A stretch of DNA of 52,203 bases from Patescibacteria group bacterium (GCA_016926555.1 JAFGOI010000006.1:1-52203); one strand, 5' to 3'. Counted from the first letter of the stretch, positions 1 to 10,005 are shown. Notes: generated by a model from the sequence alone, not told the origin. Translations and numbers: made by a program.

Positions 1-116
1 AGGTAAGTTCAGTAGCCTAAATGGTGAATGTTCACTGAGTTTTACCTTGAGTAATAGAGATAATCTTGAGAAATTGCAATGTATGTTCAGGTGACCAGAT
101 TTGAACGGTGTTGAAT

Positions 117-190
117 GGCTGAGCACTGTGGTCTAGAACCCATGCAGTTCTCCAGGCTTGAAATGAGACAAATGAGACAGTATAAAAAGA
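117..190. repeat. Imperfect direct repeat, copy 1 (tggctgagca..gtggtctagaac...tctccaggct.gaaatgagacaaatgagacagtataaaaa)
   Basis: Matches 1340-1431 by eye over about 70 bp with a few mismatches and indels. Confidence 0.8.
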
Positions 191-661
191 CTAATTTTGT
201 CTCAAATCGGTTGTAGCCAACTTCTGGGTTCTTGGTGTATTAGTAAAGTTGTCTTTTAGATCCTCTGTGAGCCAATCTCGTATCTCTAAAGGATAGAGTA
301 ATATGCTAGAAAGCTCATCCAATGGTACCCACACTGGCTCATAAATATCGTTATTGCCCTTTTCCATTCGCTCTTTTTCTATTGATTCACCTAATTGGGG
401 CTCTCCAACTATATAATTACATAAGTAATATAGTCCCTTGTTGTCTCCATAGTCATGTGTGTATATTAATTTGCTGATATTTACATCTATACAAGTCTCT
501 TCTTTTATTTCACGCAATAACCCTTCGGCTTCTGAAGCATCTGTATCTTCTAAGCCACCTCCAGGAAGCACCCAATATTCTTGAGTATTCTTTACCCTAT
601 GAATTAGAAGAATATTATTTTCTTTAATTATTATGCCTGCAACTCTTATAGGTAATATCAT
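191..661 (-). CDS. NUDIX hydrolase
   Basis: Nudix-box-like GGGLEDTDASEAEGLLREIKEETCIDV; typical 156-aa length. Confidence 0.85.
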   Translation of the reverse strand: MILPIRVAGIIIKENNILLIHRVKNTQEYWVLPGGGLEDTDASEAEGLLREIKEETCIDVNISKLIYTHDYGDNKGLYYLCNYIVGEPQLGESIEKERMEKGNNDIYEPVWVPLDELSSILLYPLEIRDWLTEDLKDNFTNTPRTQKLATTDLRQN

Positions 662-683
662 CCCCTAATTATATAATGAAAAG

Positions 684-1313
684 GTGAATTTAATGACTTT
701 ATATTACAAACTACTTTCTGAATACCGTGACCCTGTAAATTATTGGCCACAATGGTGTGCTGTAAACAAATCAGTTAATGAGCGTGAAAAAATTATAATT
801 GGTATGATTCTGGTTCAAAGAACCTCATGGCATAATACAAATATAGCTCTCAAAAACCTAAAACAAAGTAATCTTTTATCAGTTGAAAAAATAGCTGAGC
901 TTTCAAATTTAAATAACTTAACAGAATTAATTCGCCCAGCAGGGTTTTTCCAGTCTAAACCCACTAGACTATTTGATGTTTGCACATTTATAAAAAAATC
1001 GGGAGGTATAGAAAACCTACTAAACAAAGATGCTGACAATTTGAGAGCGGAGCTTTTACATATAAAAGGTGTTGGAAAAGAAACTGCAGACACCATACTA
1101 CTTTATGCTTTTGATAAACCAGTTTTTATTATTGATGAATATACGTATAGGTGGTCAGAAAAACATGATGTGCCTATAGGTAGAGATTATGACGATCTAC
1201 AATTATATTTTCAAAATCAATTGGAAAGTGATGCAGCTTTGTACCAAAAATTTCATGCCTTGATTATTATTTCCCAAAGAGGGCGTGATAAGTCTTTGAT
1301 GGAAATAGTGTGA
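684..1313 (+). CDS. HhH-GPD / endonuclease III-like DNA glycosylase, lacking the C-terminal Fe-S cysteine cluster
   Basis: LLHIKGVGKETADTILLYAFDKPVFIIDEYTYR helix-hairpin-helix plus catalytic Asp; ends at FHALIIISQRGRDKSLMEIV. Confidence 0.8.
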   Translation: MNLMTLYYKLLSEYRDPVNYWPQWCAVNKSVNEREKIIIGMILVQRTSWHNTNIALKNLKQSNLLSVEKIAELSNLNNLTELIRPAGFFQSKPTRLFDVCTFIKKSGGIENLLNKDADNLRAELLHIKGVGKETADTILLYAFDKPVFIIDEYTYRWSEKHDVPIGRDYDDLQLYFQNQLESDAALYQKFHALIIISQRGRDKSLMEIV

Positions 1314-1339
1314 TCCTATACACGGTTTCTCCAGGCTAT

Positions 1340-1431
1340 ATGGCTGAGCATGTCGGTCTAGAACTTTATCTCTTCTCCAGGCTAGAAATGAGACAAATGA
1401 GACAGTATAAAATGAGACAGTATAAAAAAGG
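1340..1431. repeat. Imperfect direct repeat, copy 2, with an internal tandem duplication of atgagacagtataaa
   Basis: Matches 117-190; atgagacagtataaa present twice in tandem. Confidence 0.8.
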
Positions 1432-2691
1432 TTATGAGTTTTCCGGTATGTTATCCAACACTTCGGGTGGAAACATTGACCATTTTCCTTTTTTTGCCCT
1501 AACCTTTCGTTTGAAAACCATATGGTCCGGTTCCTTTTCTACTGACCTATAACTGTTGGGGACGCGTTGAGAATTCTTCTCTAGGTTATTTAGATGCTCA
1601 ACTAGTCTTTTGTCTTCTTCCGGATCTCTGGGTTCGGGATTTTCTTTTTCACTTTTATGTTTTCTCCAAGCGCTACAGTATTGGTCCCACATTTTAGATA
1701 CTTCCGTTTCTATTGAATCTGGTGGATATGTTGCGAAGCACATAACACCCCGTCTTTTCACCTCATCGGGAAATTTCATAAATTCTTGGTCAGTTAAACT
1801 TAGCGACGTTTTCATATCCGGTCCCCAGACAAAAGACTGTCCATTTTCCATAAATAGTGGGGCAATCCTCCTATGTAAGCTATCTTTAGAGGTGAATACG
1901 TTACAAAATGGTAAGTAGTATAAGTAAGACAAATCAATTTTATTGCTTGGTCTCTCTTTTGCTATATAACTTTTGTGTAAGCACAGGTAGAAGAAAATAT
2001 CAACTTTAAAGCAAAACGCTGCATACGGAGCAAACACGTTAAGGGCCGGTTTTCCTTCCCTCTCCCAGCGTGAAAGAATTCTATCGTAGTAGTTCGTAGG
2101 CATGCCTAATATGTCCAGTGCAAGCTGAATTAACTCCTTGTAACTACCGGTAATAAATTTGTCAGAAAAGTTTTTTACATCCTGTATATTTGAGAGTTTT
2201 GTACCTACCGGTACCGTATTTTTTACAAGGACGATTGTATAATCAAAATCTAAATTTGATACCAAATTTCTCCAGTCTTTGGCGAATTTTTGTTCAACTT
2301 CCCTAAATTCATAATTCTGCCATCTGCTAAAAGCCTCCATTTCAGGAAATTGATCATGGTAAACTCCAATTTTGCCTTCTGTGTCTATCCGTGTTTCCCC
2401 ACCCCCAACTATTGGTCTTCCATCCATGGGTACTGGGTTTCCTAAAAAATCCTGAAGAATAAGGGTGTGATGCGCAATATTTACTGCCCCTTGTTCAGGT
2501 GTCTTGTAGGCAAGGTCCTTAACGATCTTTTCGCTTGTTCTACCATCTCCAATGGTTTTGTGAAGGTCCGAAAGGCTTTCGACATAAAAAAGCGGAGTAA
2601 TGTTACAAATGAATAAATGCTCTAACCAAATGGCTTCATCTATATTCAGGCTTTCTAGTGTTGATTTATCAAATATTAATGCTGGTCCCAT
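1432..2691 (-). CDS. Uncharacterised 419-aa protein, possible PIN-like N-terminus
   Basis: Long ORF; N-terminus ALIFDKSTLESLNIDEAIWLEHLFICNITPLFYVESLSDL resembles a PIN-like first strand with Asp. Confidence 0.6.
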   Translation of the reverse strand: MGPALIFDKSTLESLNIDEAIWLEHLFICNITPLFYVESLSDLHKTIGDGRTSEKIVKDLAYKTPEQGAVNIAHHTLILQDFLGNPVPMDGRPIVGGGETRIDTEGKIGVYHDQFPEMEAFSRWQNYEFREVEQKFAKDWRNLVSNLDFDYTIVLVKNTVPVGTKLSNIQDVKNFSDKFITGSYKELIQLALDILGMPTNYYDRILSRWEREGKPALNVFAPYAAFCFKVDIFFYLCLHKSYIAKERPSNKIDLSYLYYLPFCNVFTSKDSLHRRIAPLFMENGQSFVWGPDMKTSLSLTDQEFMKFPDEVKRRGVMCFATYPPDSIETEVSKMWDQYCSAWRKHKSEKENPEPRDPEEDKRLVEHLNNLEKNSQRVPNSYRSVEKEPDHMVFKRKVRAKKGKWSMFPPEVLDNIPENS

Positions 2692-2711
2692 TTACGGTAT
2701 CACCTTTTACT

Positions 2712-2750
2712 AAATTAAAAATAAAACCCATGCGCTAGTGAAGCATGGGC
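2712..2750 (-). terminator. Intrinsic terminator on minus strand
   Basis: Minus strand cccatgc-N9-gcatgggttttattttt; 7-bp stem followed by T-rich tract, just downstream of the 2778-4448 CDS. Confidence 0.7.
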
Positions 2751-2777
2751 AGTGACTTTCTATGTGTATTTTATCAC

Positions 2778-4448
2778 TTAGCTTTTGGAAGTGCTATCAC
2801 CGGTGGTTTTTTTTGTTATAGTTGGCTCGGGTTTTTCTATTTTTGGGTGCTTTTTGAGGAATTCCTTGTTCTCTCTTACCAAAAATATGGTGCAATAGAT
2901 AGTTCCATCAGAGTCTTTAAGGTGTCTGGCTTTCAAGAACCCTTCCCTAAGGTATTTTCCTTTTGTTGCAGGGTGAACACCGTGTCGGTCTTTTATTTGC
3001 CATTCGGAAATCCACTGGCCTTCATCGTCGTATTCATGCTTTAGATTTTTAGGTATAACTCCTGCTTCAGCGTTCCTTCTACAATCATCGCAGTAAACCT
3101 CATCCAAAGTCCACCAAATCCCATTTCCCGGCTTATACCTCCTACAGATTGCACATTGGTATGGACCTTCTGAGGGTTCCAAGAAAAATCCCTCCGGCTC
3201 TTTTTCTAATCTTCTTTTTCTGATATTCCTAATAGCATCGTGCTTACCCATCATTCTGGCCAGTTGCACAATGTTGTGATGGGAATATTTTGCATACTGT
3301 TCTGGATCAACTTTTTCTTGGGGTTTCGGAGGCTTTTGTGTTTTAGTAACCAGTTTGACCATGTCTTCTTCCTGTTCGTATCCCTTTAACCTCCCCTGCA
3401 AATACCCAAGTCGGTAGCTGATTCTGTCCATTAAGCGCCAATTAGTGTCTTTTAATGTTTCCTTAATAATTTCCTCTAGCTCCTGAGAGCTTTTCCTGTC
3501 TGTTCTTGTTGAATCGGTGTCTTGCACAGAGAATGATGTGTTTACAAATTGACCTATCTCAGGCTTTTCAAACTCAAGTTTTGCATATCTAGCCTTTTCT
3601 ACCGCTTTCTTGAGTAGTATTTCCAAATCAGGGATGGTTGTTTTCTTAAGTTTCAAGGAATCTGCATACATTTGGGTGTCGTGTTTTTGCATTTCTTCTT
3701 CCTTAACTACTACTGCAACTTCCATGGCTTCCAAAGTTTCTACGTATTCTTTGCCCTCCTTATCCGACAAACAAAACTCATTGCGATATTTTTCTAGCAA
3801 TTCCTTGTCTTTTCTCTTTTCTTCCTCCCATTCCTTTTCCCATTTCTCATGGTCATGTTCTTCTTCTTTTCTGTAACCACACGAGTTGCATTTTGTGACC
3901 CATTTTTTGACTTTTCCCTCTTTTTCTATGGTGTATTCCGCTTCTTTGCCGCATTCTGGGCATAAATAGGGTTTAGATTCCCTTATTTTGCCGTCATCAT
4001 ATATGCCTTCTCGTTTATTGCAATTTGGACACTTTAAAAAGAACAACATTCTTAAAGGCTTGTTATCATCTGTTGTGTGATCAAGGGTTTTGAAGAAGCT
4101 TTCCATTTTAATATTGCAATCGGGACAGTAATAGGAAGGAACAGGGGTATTATCGTATTTATCCTGCATCTCTGTGTCTTTTTGAATCCACTCTTGTATT
4201 GTTCTTTCTTTTTCCTTGTGACTGGAAGCTTTTACGAAAAATAAATGATGATTTAGCATCAAGGAAACATTCCTCCATTTTTCTTTATCAGGTATACCTT
4301 TTAATTCTTTTGCTTCTTTGGATTTTTTATAAACCTCTTGAAACATTCGGATACTATCAAGACAACGGTTTATAGTAGTTAGATCATAACGATCAATATA
4401 GGATTGTTCGGGTTGAAGGTATTCCTTACCTTCTTGATGCTTCGCCAC
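2778..4448 (-). CDS. Uncharacterised 556-aa protein with three zinc-ribbon-like Cys pairs
   Basis: CPDC...CPNC, CPEC...CNSC, CAIC...CDDC; long charged coiled-coil segment. Confidence 0.7.
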   Translation of the reverse strand: MAKHQEGKEYLQPEQSYIDRYDLTTINRCLDSIRMFQEVYKKSKEAKELKGIPDKEKWRNVSLMLNHHLFFVKASSHKEKERTIQEWIQKDTEMQDKYDNTPVPSYYCPDCNIKMESFFKTLDHTTDDNKPLRMLFFLKCPNCNKREGIYDDGKIRESKPYLCPECGKEAEYTIEKEGKVKKWVTKCNSCGYRKEEEHDHEKWEKEWEEEKRKDKELLEKYRNEFCLSDKEGKEYVETLEAMEVAVVVKEEEMQKHDTQMYADSLKLKKTTIPDLEILLKKAVEKARYAKLEFEKPEIGQFVNTSFSVQDTDSTRTDRKSSQELEEIIKETLKDTNWRLMDRISYRLGYLQGRLKGYEQEEDMVKLVTKTQKPPKPQEKVDPEQYAKYSHHNIVQLARMMGKHDAIRNIRKRRLEKEPEGFFLEPSEGPYQCAICRRYKPGNGIWWTLDEVYCDDCRRNAEAGVIPKNLKHEYDDEGQWISEWQIKDRHGVHPATKGKYLREGFLKARHLKDSDGTIYCTIFLVRENKEFLKKHPKIEKPEPTITKKTTGDSTSKS

Positions 4449-4472
4449 ATATACATTTTACCCTTTTACGGG

Positions 4473-5429
4473 TTAAACAGTAAAACTATGTCTAGTAATT
4501 CCTGTTTTGGGGATGATTATCTGAGGAAATTGTATGTTATTAAAAGTAAAAAAGTCGAATTTTTTCCCATGAAGCTCATTTAGCAACGTATATTTTCTAG
4601 TAAGTATTATGTTACTTAATAAGGCGTGGATTAATAAACAGCAGTTTTGATCTCTCTCAAAATCAAACGGTTTTATAGTTCTAGCTATTTGATTTGTAAG
4701 TACCACTTCACCTTCGGAATTTCTTTTCTTGTGCCTTTCAAGTATGACAACAGAATCTTTAGAACCCCCTAAATTTACTTTAACTTGTTTCATACCTATA
4801 GAAGATATGGCAGCGGCAAAAGACGTGTTGTGGAATCTTAAGGAGTGCTTATAGGCGTTGTACTCACCTTTATCAGAAAAATCCCTGGCGAACGATATAA
4901 GCAGATGTTCGATTATTTCTAAGTTCTTATCCCATTGCCCAGAGTCCATTTTAGATGGATAGGAAAAATAGAAAATCCATCTAAGCATTGGAATCTCTGT
5001 ATCTTCACCCCGCATTTTTAGTGGCTGTTTTTTACCAGTCCAGGGTTTAACTGATGCGTAAACTAGCTCTTCAATTTTGGAATAAGTGCGTGAGTAATAT
5101 TTAGTTTTACTGTCATTCGAAAAAGTTAGAGCTAACCACAAATCCCAATTATCGTGTTGCATTAACGCAAAGATAATTTCGAATAGTGTTTCTGTCATTT
5201 GGTAATACAGGAAGTGAAGCTCTGTTCTAAGCATTCTCTTGAAATCCTCATCGGAAAAGTCCTTAAAATCCTCAGCAAGGTCACCCTTGAGTTTGTCGAA
5301 GTTGTCGTGAGTGCTTGTTAGTAATTGAATTTTATACAACCAGTAATCAGGGTCGTATGTTCTATAAAACTCCCTTTGCACGGAACCGATATCATTGATG
5401 ATCAATTCTTCCTTTTTACTCTCAGACAT
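4473..5429 (-). CDS. Uncharacterised 318-aa protein in type I R-M operon
   Basis: Long ORF overlapping the downstream end of the 5422-6918 CDS by 8 bp. Confidence 0.65.
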   Translation of the reverse strand: MSESKKEELIINDIGSVQREFYRTYDPDYWLYKIQLLTSTHDNFDKLKGDLAEDFKDFSDEDFKRMLRTELHFLYYQMTETLFEIIFALMQHDNWDLWLALTFSNDSKTKYYSRTYSKIEELVYASVKPWTGKKQPLKMRGEDTEIPMLRWIFYFSYPSKMDSGQWDKNLEIIEHLLISFARDFSDKGEYNAYKHSLRFHNTSFAAAISSIGMKQVKVNLGGSKDSVVILERHKKRNSEGEVVLTNQIARTIKPFDFERDQNCCLLIHALLSNIILTRKYTLLNELHGKKFDFFTFNNIQFPQIIIPKTGITRHSFTV

Positions 5430-6918
5430 ATTTCCTTAGTCTTCCCAATATTTCCACCATCGCCCACGTATCCAATGTGCAGTATTTACTCAAATCGTCG
5501 ATAATTTTTTCTCTTTGCTTTTCGTTTTTACCTTCCAAAATGGTTTCTGTCCACATCCTGCGGGCTTTTAGTCCGTCGGATACATCCATCTCTTTATAAC
5601 TTAATTCTGGTACTAATGTTGGCAGGACCTTTTTAATAGAGACGCTTCCAAAGAAATCTTTGTCTACAAACCACATCTCAGAAAAAGGAATCATTAAATC
5701 GACAATTCTTTTATTTAGACTTTCCAAGAATTCTTTATATTCTGGGTAAAACTCAGCCATTTTGGTATTGCATCCCTTTTCGTAGCTCATATTCCATGTA
5801 ATTATTGATCCTTTATTACCAATATCTCTTTTTAGTTTTTCCAGCAGACCTGGCATTGGGTTTGTAGGTTCTAAGTGTAGATATTCTTCGTGTGTTACAT
5901 CTGCATCTAGGGATTCTTGTATATGTAGCGAATACTGAAACGGATAGTCTTTGTACGGCTGCATCCCATCAAACGCAGGAATTAAAGAAGATAGCGTTTC
6001 GTAGTCAAAAAAGTATAGTGGGTACTCAAAAGTTTCTAAAAACTCTCTAATTTTATCTTTATCTATTATCCTCTCACCGCTCTTTGTGGTTTTGATTTGT
6101 GCTAACTGCTTATCTCTTAAAGCAAGTTCTTCAGGAATATCCTGTATATACTTAATGCCCGAATCTTCTAGTTCAGCTATTTGTTCTTGATTTGGATATG
6201 CAAGGTTATAGATACTGTATTTTTCTATGTTAGGATTTAAGTGATTGTATACTTCCATCCAATCTGCAAACCAAGTTGTACCAGAAACACCTACTTGATT
6301 AACATATCTAGGTGATAAATCAGGCATTTCATTTTTATTTAATATTTCAAAGGCTCCATGTATTTGTTTTTCTGTTATTTCTAGCAGTGCTTTAACATCT
6401 TCTGTAACATCTGTTTTACCAGTAATTCCTTTTGGATTTATTTCACCTTTTTTAACGTAATCAGTGTTTGCGTGTATTACGGATATTTCGTCTATTTCGA
6501 GACCATATTTTTGAAGTACAGTTGTTTGAAATGCTAGATCATAGGCATGTTCAGGCTTTGCTCGAGAACTGCTTTTTATTTCAATTAGGTTATATTTTCC
6601 AGATTCTTTTTTCTGTAAGACATCGATAATACAAGTTAAGCCATCAACCTCAAATCTTCCTTGCAGTATAGTATCGGATTCTTCTAGGGCTAACTCCGTT
6701 CTGTTTGGAAGGGACTTATATTCATCATAGTTATTGAAACCGAGTTTAAGCGCCTCTAAAAATAATCGTTCTGCGTAGTTCTCGAAATCATGCCCAGCGT
6801 CGAAGCGTGCTTGAAGATTTTCGTCTATTGGGGGCAGCTTTGATTTATCGTATTTCTTTAACCACAACCAAGCAGGATGTTTTAAGAAAAGCATGTAATC
6901 GGACTTAGCTAAGATCAT
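5422..6918 (-). CDS. PD-(D/E)XK (Cas4-like) nuclease domain plus DUF2779 (RNase H-like) domain protein
   Basis: IDVLQKKESGKYNLIEIKSSSRAK...DLAFQTTVLQKYG (PD-(D/E)XK); YFFDYETLSSLIPAFDGMQPYKDYPFQYSLHI...ITWNMSYEKGC...YCTLDTWAMVEIL (DUF2779). Confidence 0.8.
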   Translation of the reverse strand: MILAKSDYMLFLKHPAWLWLKKYDKSKLPPIDENLQARFDAGHDFENYAERLFLEALKLGFNNYDEYKSLPNRTELALEESDTILQGRFEVDGLTCIIDVLQKKESGKYNLIEIKSSSRAKPEHAYDLAFQTTVLQKYGLEIDEISVIHANTDYVKKGEINPKGITGKTDVTEDVKALLEITEKQIHGAFEILNKNEMPDLSPRYVNQVGVSGTTWFADWMEVYNHLNPNIEKYSIYNLAYPNQEQIAELEDSGIKYIQDIPEELALRDKQLAQIKTTKSGERIIDKDKIREFLETFEYPLYFFDYETLSSLIPAFDGMQPYKDYPFQYSLHIQESLDADVTHEEYLHLEPTNPMPGLLEKLKRDIGNKGSIITWNMSYEKGCNTKMAEFYPEYKEFLESLNKRIVDLMIPFSEMWFVDKDFFGSVSIKKVLPTLVPELSYKEMDVSDGLKARRMWTETILEGKNEKQREKIIDDLSKYCTLDTWAMVEILGRLRKYV

Positions 6919-9900
6919 TTAATTCACACCTTCACTTGTTATACTAAAAAACCTATCAAAGAATTGAGTTAACTTTTCTAATACAGTTTCTCTTTTCTTA
7001 CTTCTTTCTCCTGTAGGTGAAAATCTCGATACTGGGGGCAAGATCTTTGTTATTGCTGTGCCGGTTGTTTCTACATTTCCATTCCTGAATGAGTTTCTTA
7101 TAAATCTATAAGTAGCCTCTGGATCCAAATTCTCGTTTTTAATAATTTCTTCCAATTCTTCCTTTTTCTTTTCCTCAATAAATATCTGCCAGTCATCATC
7201 TACAACAGAATGAGAGTCTAGTGTTGCGATAAACTTATTAATCAAATCCTTTTTGTTTCTAAGCTCCACACTAGAATCAATAGCTTTTTTTATATCTATT
7301 AGTACATCTTTATTCTTAATGTGATCTTCGTGGTATTTCTTAATGAGCCCTAATACATAGTCAATGTTAATTTCTACTTGCTTGATTAATTCCATCTCAA
7401 AAACAAGATCATCATTTATGTTTTCCTTCTCACTATCGGTGCTCGTTCTAAACTCATTGTATAAGTCAATATACATACTGTGGTAGTCTTGAACATCTCG
7501 GTCAGACAATATTTCTTTTCCAACAAACTCATCAAAAGTAGCTAAGATATTGGTAAGACGTAATATTGCTCCATATAGTTTTATAAAATCTTTTGGGTTT
7601 TGTTCACCAATAATACGTTCCCCTAGAGGAAATTTTTCCTGTAATTCTGAAATAAAACTCCTGTACCCACGCGCCTCTTTTTCACCGTCTTTATAACCAT
7701 TGTAATAATCTTCAAAAGCTTTGAGCAGAACTACACCACTAGCTTCTTTGTCACCAAAAAGAGCAATTGATTCGTTTGTGGCTTTTTCAAGGTTTCTAAA
7801 ACAGACAATATTTCCAAATGTTTTTATGCTATTAAGAATTCTATTAGTTCTTGAAAATGCCTGTAGTAGCCCGTGTAATCGCAAGTTCTTATCTACCCAC
7901 AATGTGTTAAGAGTTGTGGCATCAAATCCTGTTAAAAACATGTTTACTACTATCAAAATATCTAATCCTCTATCTTTTACTCTTTGGCTTAGATCTTTGT
8001 AGTAATTCTGAAATTTATCAGAAGATGTATCGTATGAAGTACCAAACATGTGATTATAATCTTGGATAGCATTTTCTAGAAAATCTCTTGAACTAACATC
8101 TAAACCACTAGTATCCTCTAAATTCTCGTCAATCATTCCATCTAAATCTTCATCATTTACTCCAAAACTATAAATTAAAGCAATCTTTAATTTTTTGTCA
8201 CTTGGAGCATCAGCCAATTGCCTTTTAAACTCTGCATAGTATTTTTTAGCCACATCAATAGAAGGTGTTGCGAAAATGGAGTTAAAGCCTGCGAGTCTCC
8301 TATCTTTTAATTTATAGAAACTATTTCTTTTTGTTTTTTGATCAAAGTGATCTCTGATATAGGTAACAATATTTTCTAATCTTTCTTGAGATGCTAATGC
8401 TGCATCGCGATCAATATCTGGTACCTGCGCATCCTCTATGTTTTCTGCTTCTCTTACCGTAGAAACGTAATCAACCTTAAATGGCAGAACATTTTTATCT
8501 GCAATTGCATCAACAATTGTATATGTGTGTAGTTTTTCTCCAAACGCTTGTTCAGTAGTTTTAAAGTTAGGTTTACCACCAGAAGAAGCATTCTTTGCAA
8601 ATATTGGCGTTCCAGTAAATCCAAATAAATGATAATTCTTGAAGGATTTGGTTATAGCGTTGTGCATATCACCAAACTGAGATCTATGACACTCATCAAA
8701 GATTAGAACGACACGTTTATTATAAATATCGTGTTCTTTATTCTTTTTAATAAACCTATCTAGTTTTTGGATAGTAGTTACTACAATAGGTTGGTTTGTT
8801 TTATTACTCTTTAACTTTGCACCATTAGGCTTTGTTAACTGCTCCGTAAGTATAGAAGTATTTGTATTACTATTGGCAGAGCCTTCAGCAAACTTATCGT
8901 ATTCTTTCATTGTCTGGTAGTCTAAGTCTTTTCGATCTACTACAAATAAAACCTTATCTACAAAATCAAGCTCACTAGCTAACTGCGCTGTCTTAAAGCT
9001 TGTTAGGGTCTTACCAGAACCAGTTGTGTGCCAGATATAACCTCCTGCATCCACAGAACCCAATTTTTTATAGTTAGTACTTACCTCAATTCGATTAAGA
9101 ATTCTTTCAGTTGCAACTATTTGATAAGGGCGCATAACTAACAATAATTTTTCGCTGGTAAACACACAGTATTTTGTCAGAATATTAAGAATTGCGTGTT
9201 TAGCAAAGAAAGTTTTTGCGAAGTCCACAAGGTCTGTAATAGGTTTATTCGTAGCATCTGCCCACCAACTAGTAAACTGATAACTATTGCTTGTTCTTTT
9301 GCCTTTCTTAACGGCCCCTTGTACCTGATCTTTTATGTGTTGATCCCTTGTTGTATTACTATAATATTTTGTATGAGTCCCATTTGATATTACGAATATT
9401 TGGACATATTCGAATAGCCCAGATGCTGCCCAAAAGCTTTCTCTCTGATACCTATTTATTTGGTTAAATGCTTCTTGAATAGCAATGCCTCTTTTTTTAA
9501 GTTCAACATGCACAAGAGGCAACCCATTAACCAATATTGTTACATCGTAGCGATTGGAACGTTGTCCTTCATCCGTCGCGTATTGGTTAATAACTTGCAA
9601 ATTATTGTCATGTATAGAATCCTTTTTGATTAGATAAATATTTTTAGTAGTACCATCATCTCTATTAAGATTTTTAATGTGATCTTCCTGAATCGTGGCT
9701 GCTTTGTCTGCAATGCTTTGGTTTGGGTTCGCTAACTCTTGAGTATAGAATCTGTCCCACTCGTTATCTGTAAAGGTATATTCGTTAAGTCTTTCTAGTT
9801 GTCTTCTCAAATTTACTACTAGATCTTCCTCGTTATTGATTTTCAGGTATTCATAAGCTTGAGATTCTAACTGTGAAATAAGTGATTTTTCTAGGACATC

Positions 9901-10005
9901 TTCTGATTGATAAGAAGTATCTCGCACTGAATTCGGTTCATATTTAGAAACAACAGTGCTTTGGTTACTCTCTGCTACCATATTATATTTATAATCAGTT
10001 TTCAT
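6919..10005 (-). CDS. hsdR: Type I restriction-modification system endonuclease subunit HsdR
   Basis: N-terminal nuclease LVHVELKKRG; helicase GYIWHTTGSGKTLTSF, LIFDECHRSQFG, FGFTGTPIF. Confidence 0.95.
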   Translation of the reverse strand: MKTDYKYNMVAESNQSTVVSKYEPNSVRDTSYQSEDVLEKSLISQLESQAYEYLKINNEEDLVVNLRRQLERLNEYTFTDNEWDRFYTQELANPNQSIADKAATIQEDHIKNLNRDDGTTKNIYLIKKDSIHDNNLQVINQYATDEGQRSNRYDVTILVNGLPLVHVELKKRGIAIQEAFNQINRYQRESFWAASGLFEYVQIFVISNGTHTKYYSNTTRDQHIKDQVQGAVKKGKRTSNSYQFTSWWADATNKPITDLVDFAKTFFAKHAILNILTKYCVFTSEKLLLVMRPYQIVATERILNRIEVSTNYKKLGSVDAGGYIWHTTGSGKTLTSFKTAQLASELDFVDKVLFVVDRKDLDYQTMKEYDKFAEGSANSNTNTSILTEQLTKPNGAKLKSNKTNQPIVVTTIQKLDRFIKKNKEHDIYNKRVVLIFDECHRSQFGDMHNAITKSFKNYHLFGFTGTPIFAKNASSGGKPNFKTTEQAFGEKLHTYTIVDAIADKNVLPFKVDYVSTVREAENIEDAQVPDIDRDAALASQERLENIVTYIRDHFDQKTKRNSFYKLKDRRLAGFNSIFATPSIDVAKKYYAEFKRQLADAPSDKKLKIALIYSFGVNDEDLDGMIDENLEDTSGLDVSSRDFLENAIQDYNHMFGTSYDTSSDKFQNYYKDLSQRVKDRGLDILIVVNMFLTGFDATTLNTLWVDKNLRLHGLLQAFSRTNRILNSIKTFGNIVCFRNLEKATNESIALFGDKEASGVVLLKAFEDYYNGYKDGEKEARGYRSFISELQEKFPLGERIIGEQNPKDFIKLYGAILRLTNILATFDEFVGKEILSDRDVQDYHSMYIDLYNEFRTSTDSEKENINDDLVFEMELIKQVEINIDYVLGLIKKYHEDHIKNKDVLIDIKKAIDSSVELRNKKDLINKFIATLDSHSVVDDDWQIFIEEKKKEELEEIIKNENLDPEATYRFIRNSFRNGNVETTGTAITKILPPVSRFSPTGERSKKRETVLEKLTQFFDRFFSITSEGVN

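Noticed and set aside
1-47. Stem-loop at the window start (aggtaag.ttcagt/actgagtttt.acct)
   Set aside because: Imperfect and cut by the window edge; function cannot be judged.
815-1096. Minus-strand ORF inside the HhH glycosylase gene
   Set aside because: Shadow ORF opposite a confidently assigned coding region; the same applies to the other short antisense ORFs, such as 7721-8002, 12685-12951, 26798-27301, 40589-40807 and 50052-50408.
1381-1431. Short tandem units (atgagaca, atgagacagtataaa) as a CRISPR-like array
   Set aside because: Units are contiguous with no spacers and too few copies; no cas genes. The Cas4-like domain at 5422-6918 belongs to a DUF2779 protein.
1310-1552. 80-aa plus-strand ORF over repeat copy 2
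   Set aside because: Composed of the direct repeat plus antisense of the 419-aa gene; not a credible gene.
2778-6918. Assignment of the accessory R-M genes to a named defence system (e.g. BREX, DISARM, Zorya)
   Set aside because: No hallmark proteins of those systems (PglZ, DrmA/B, ZorA/B) are present.
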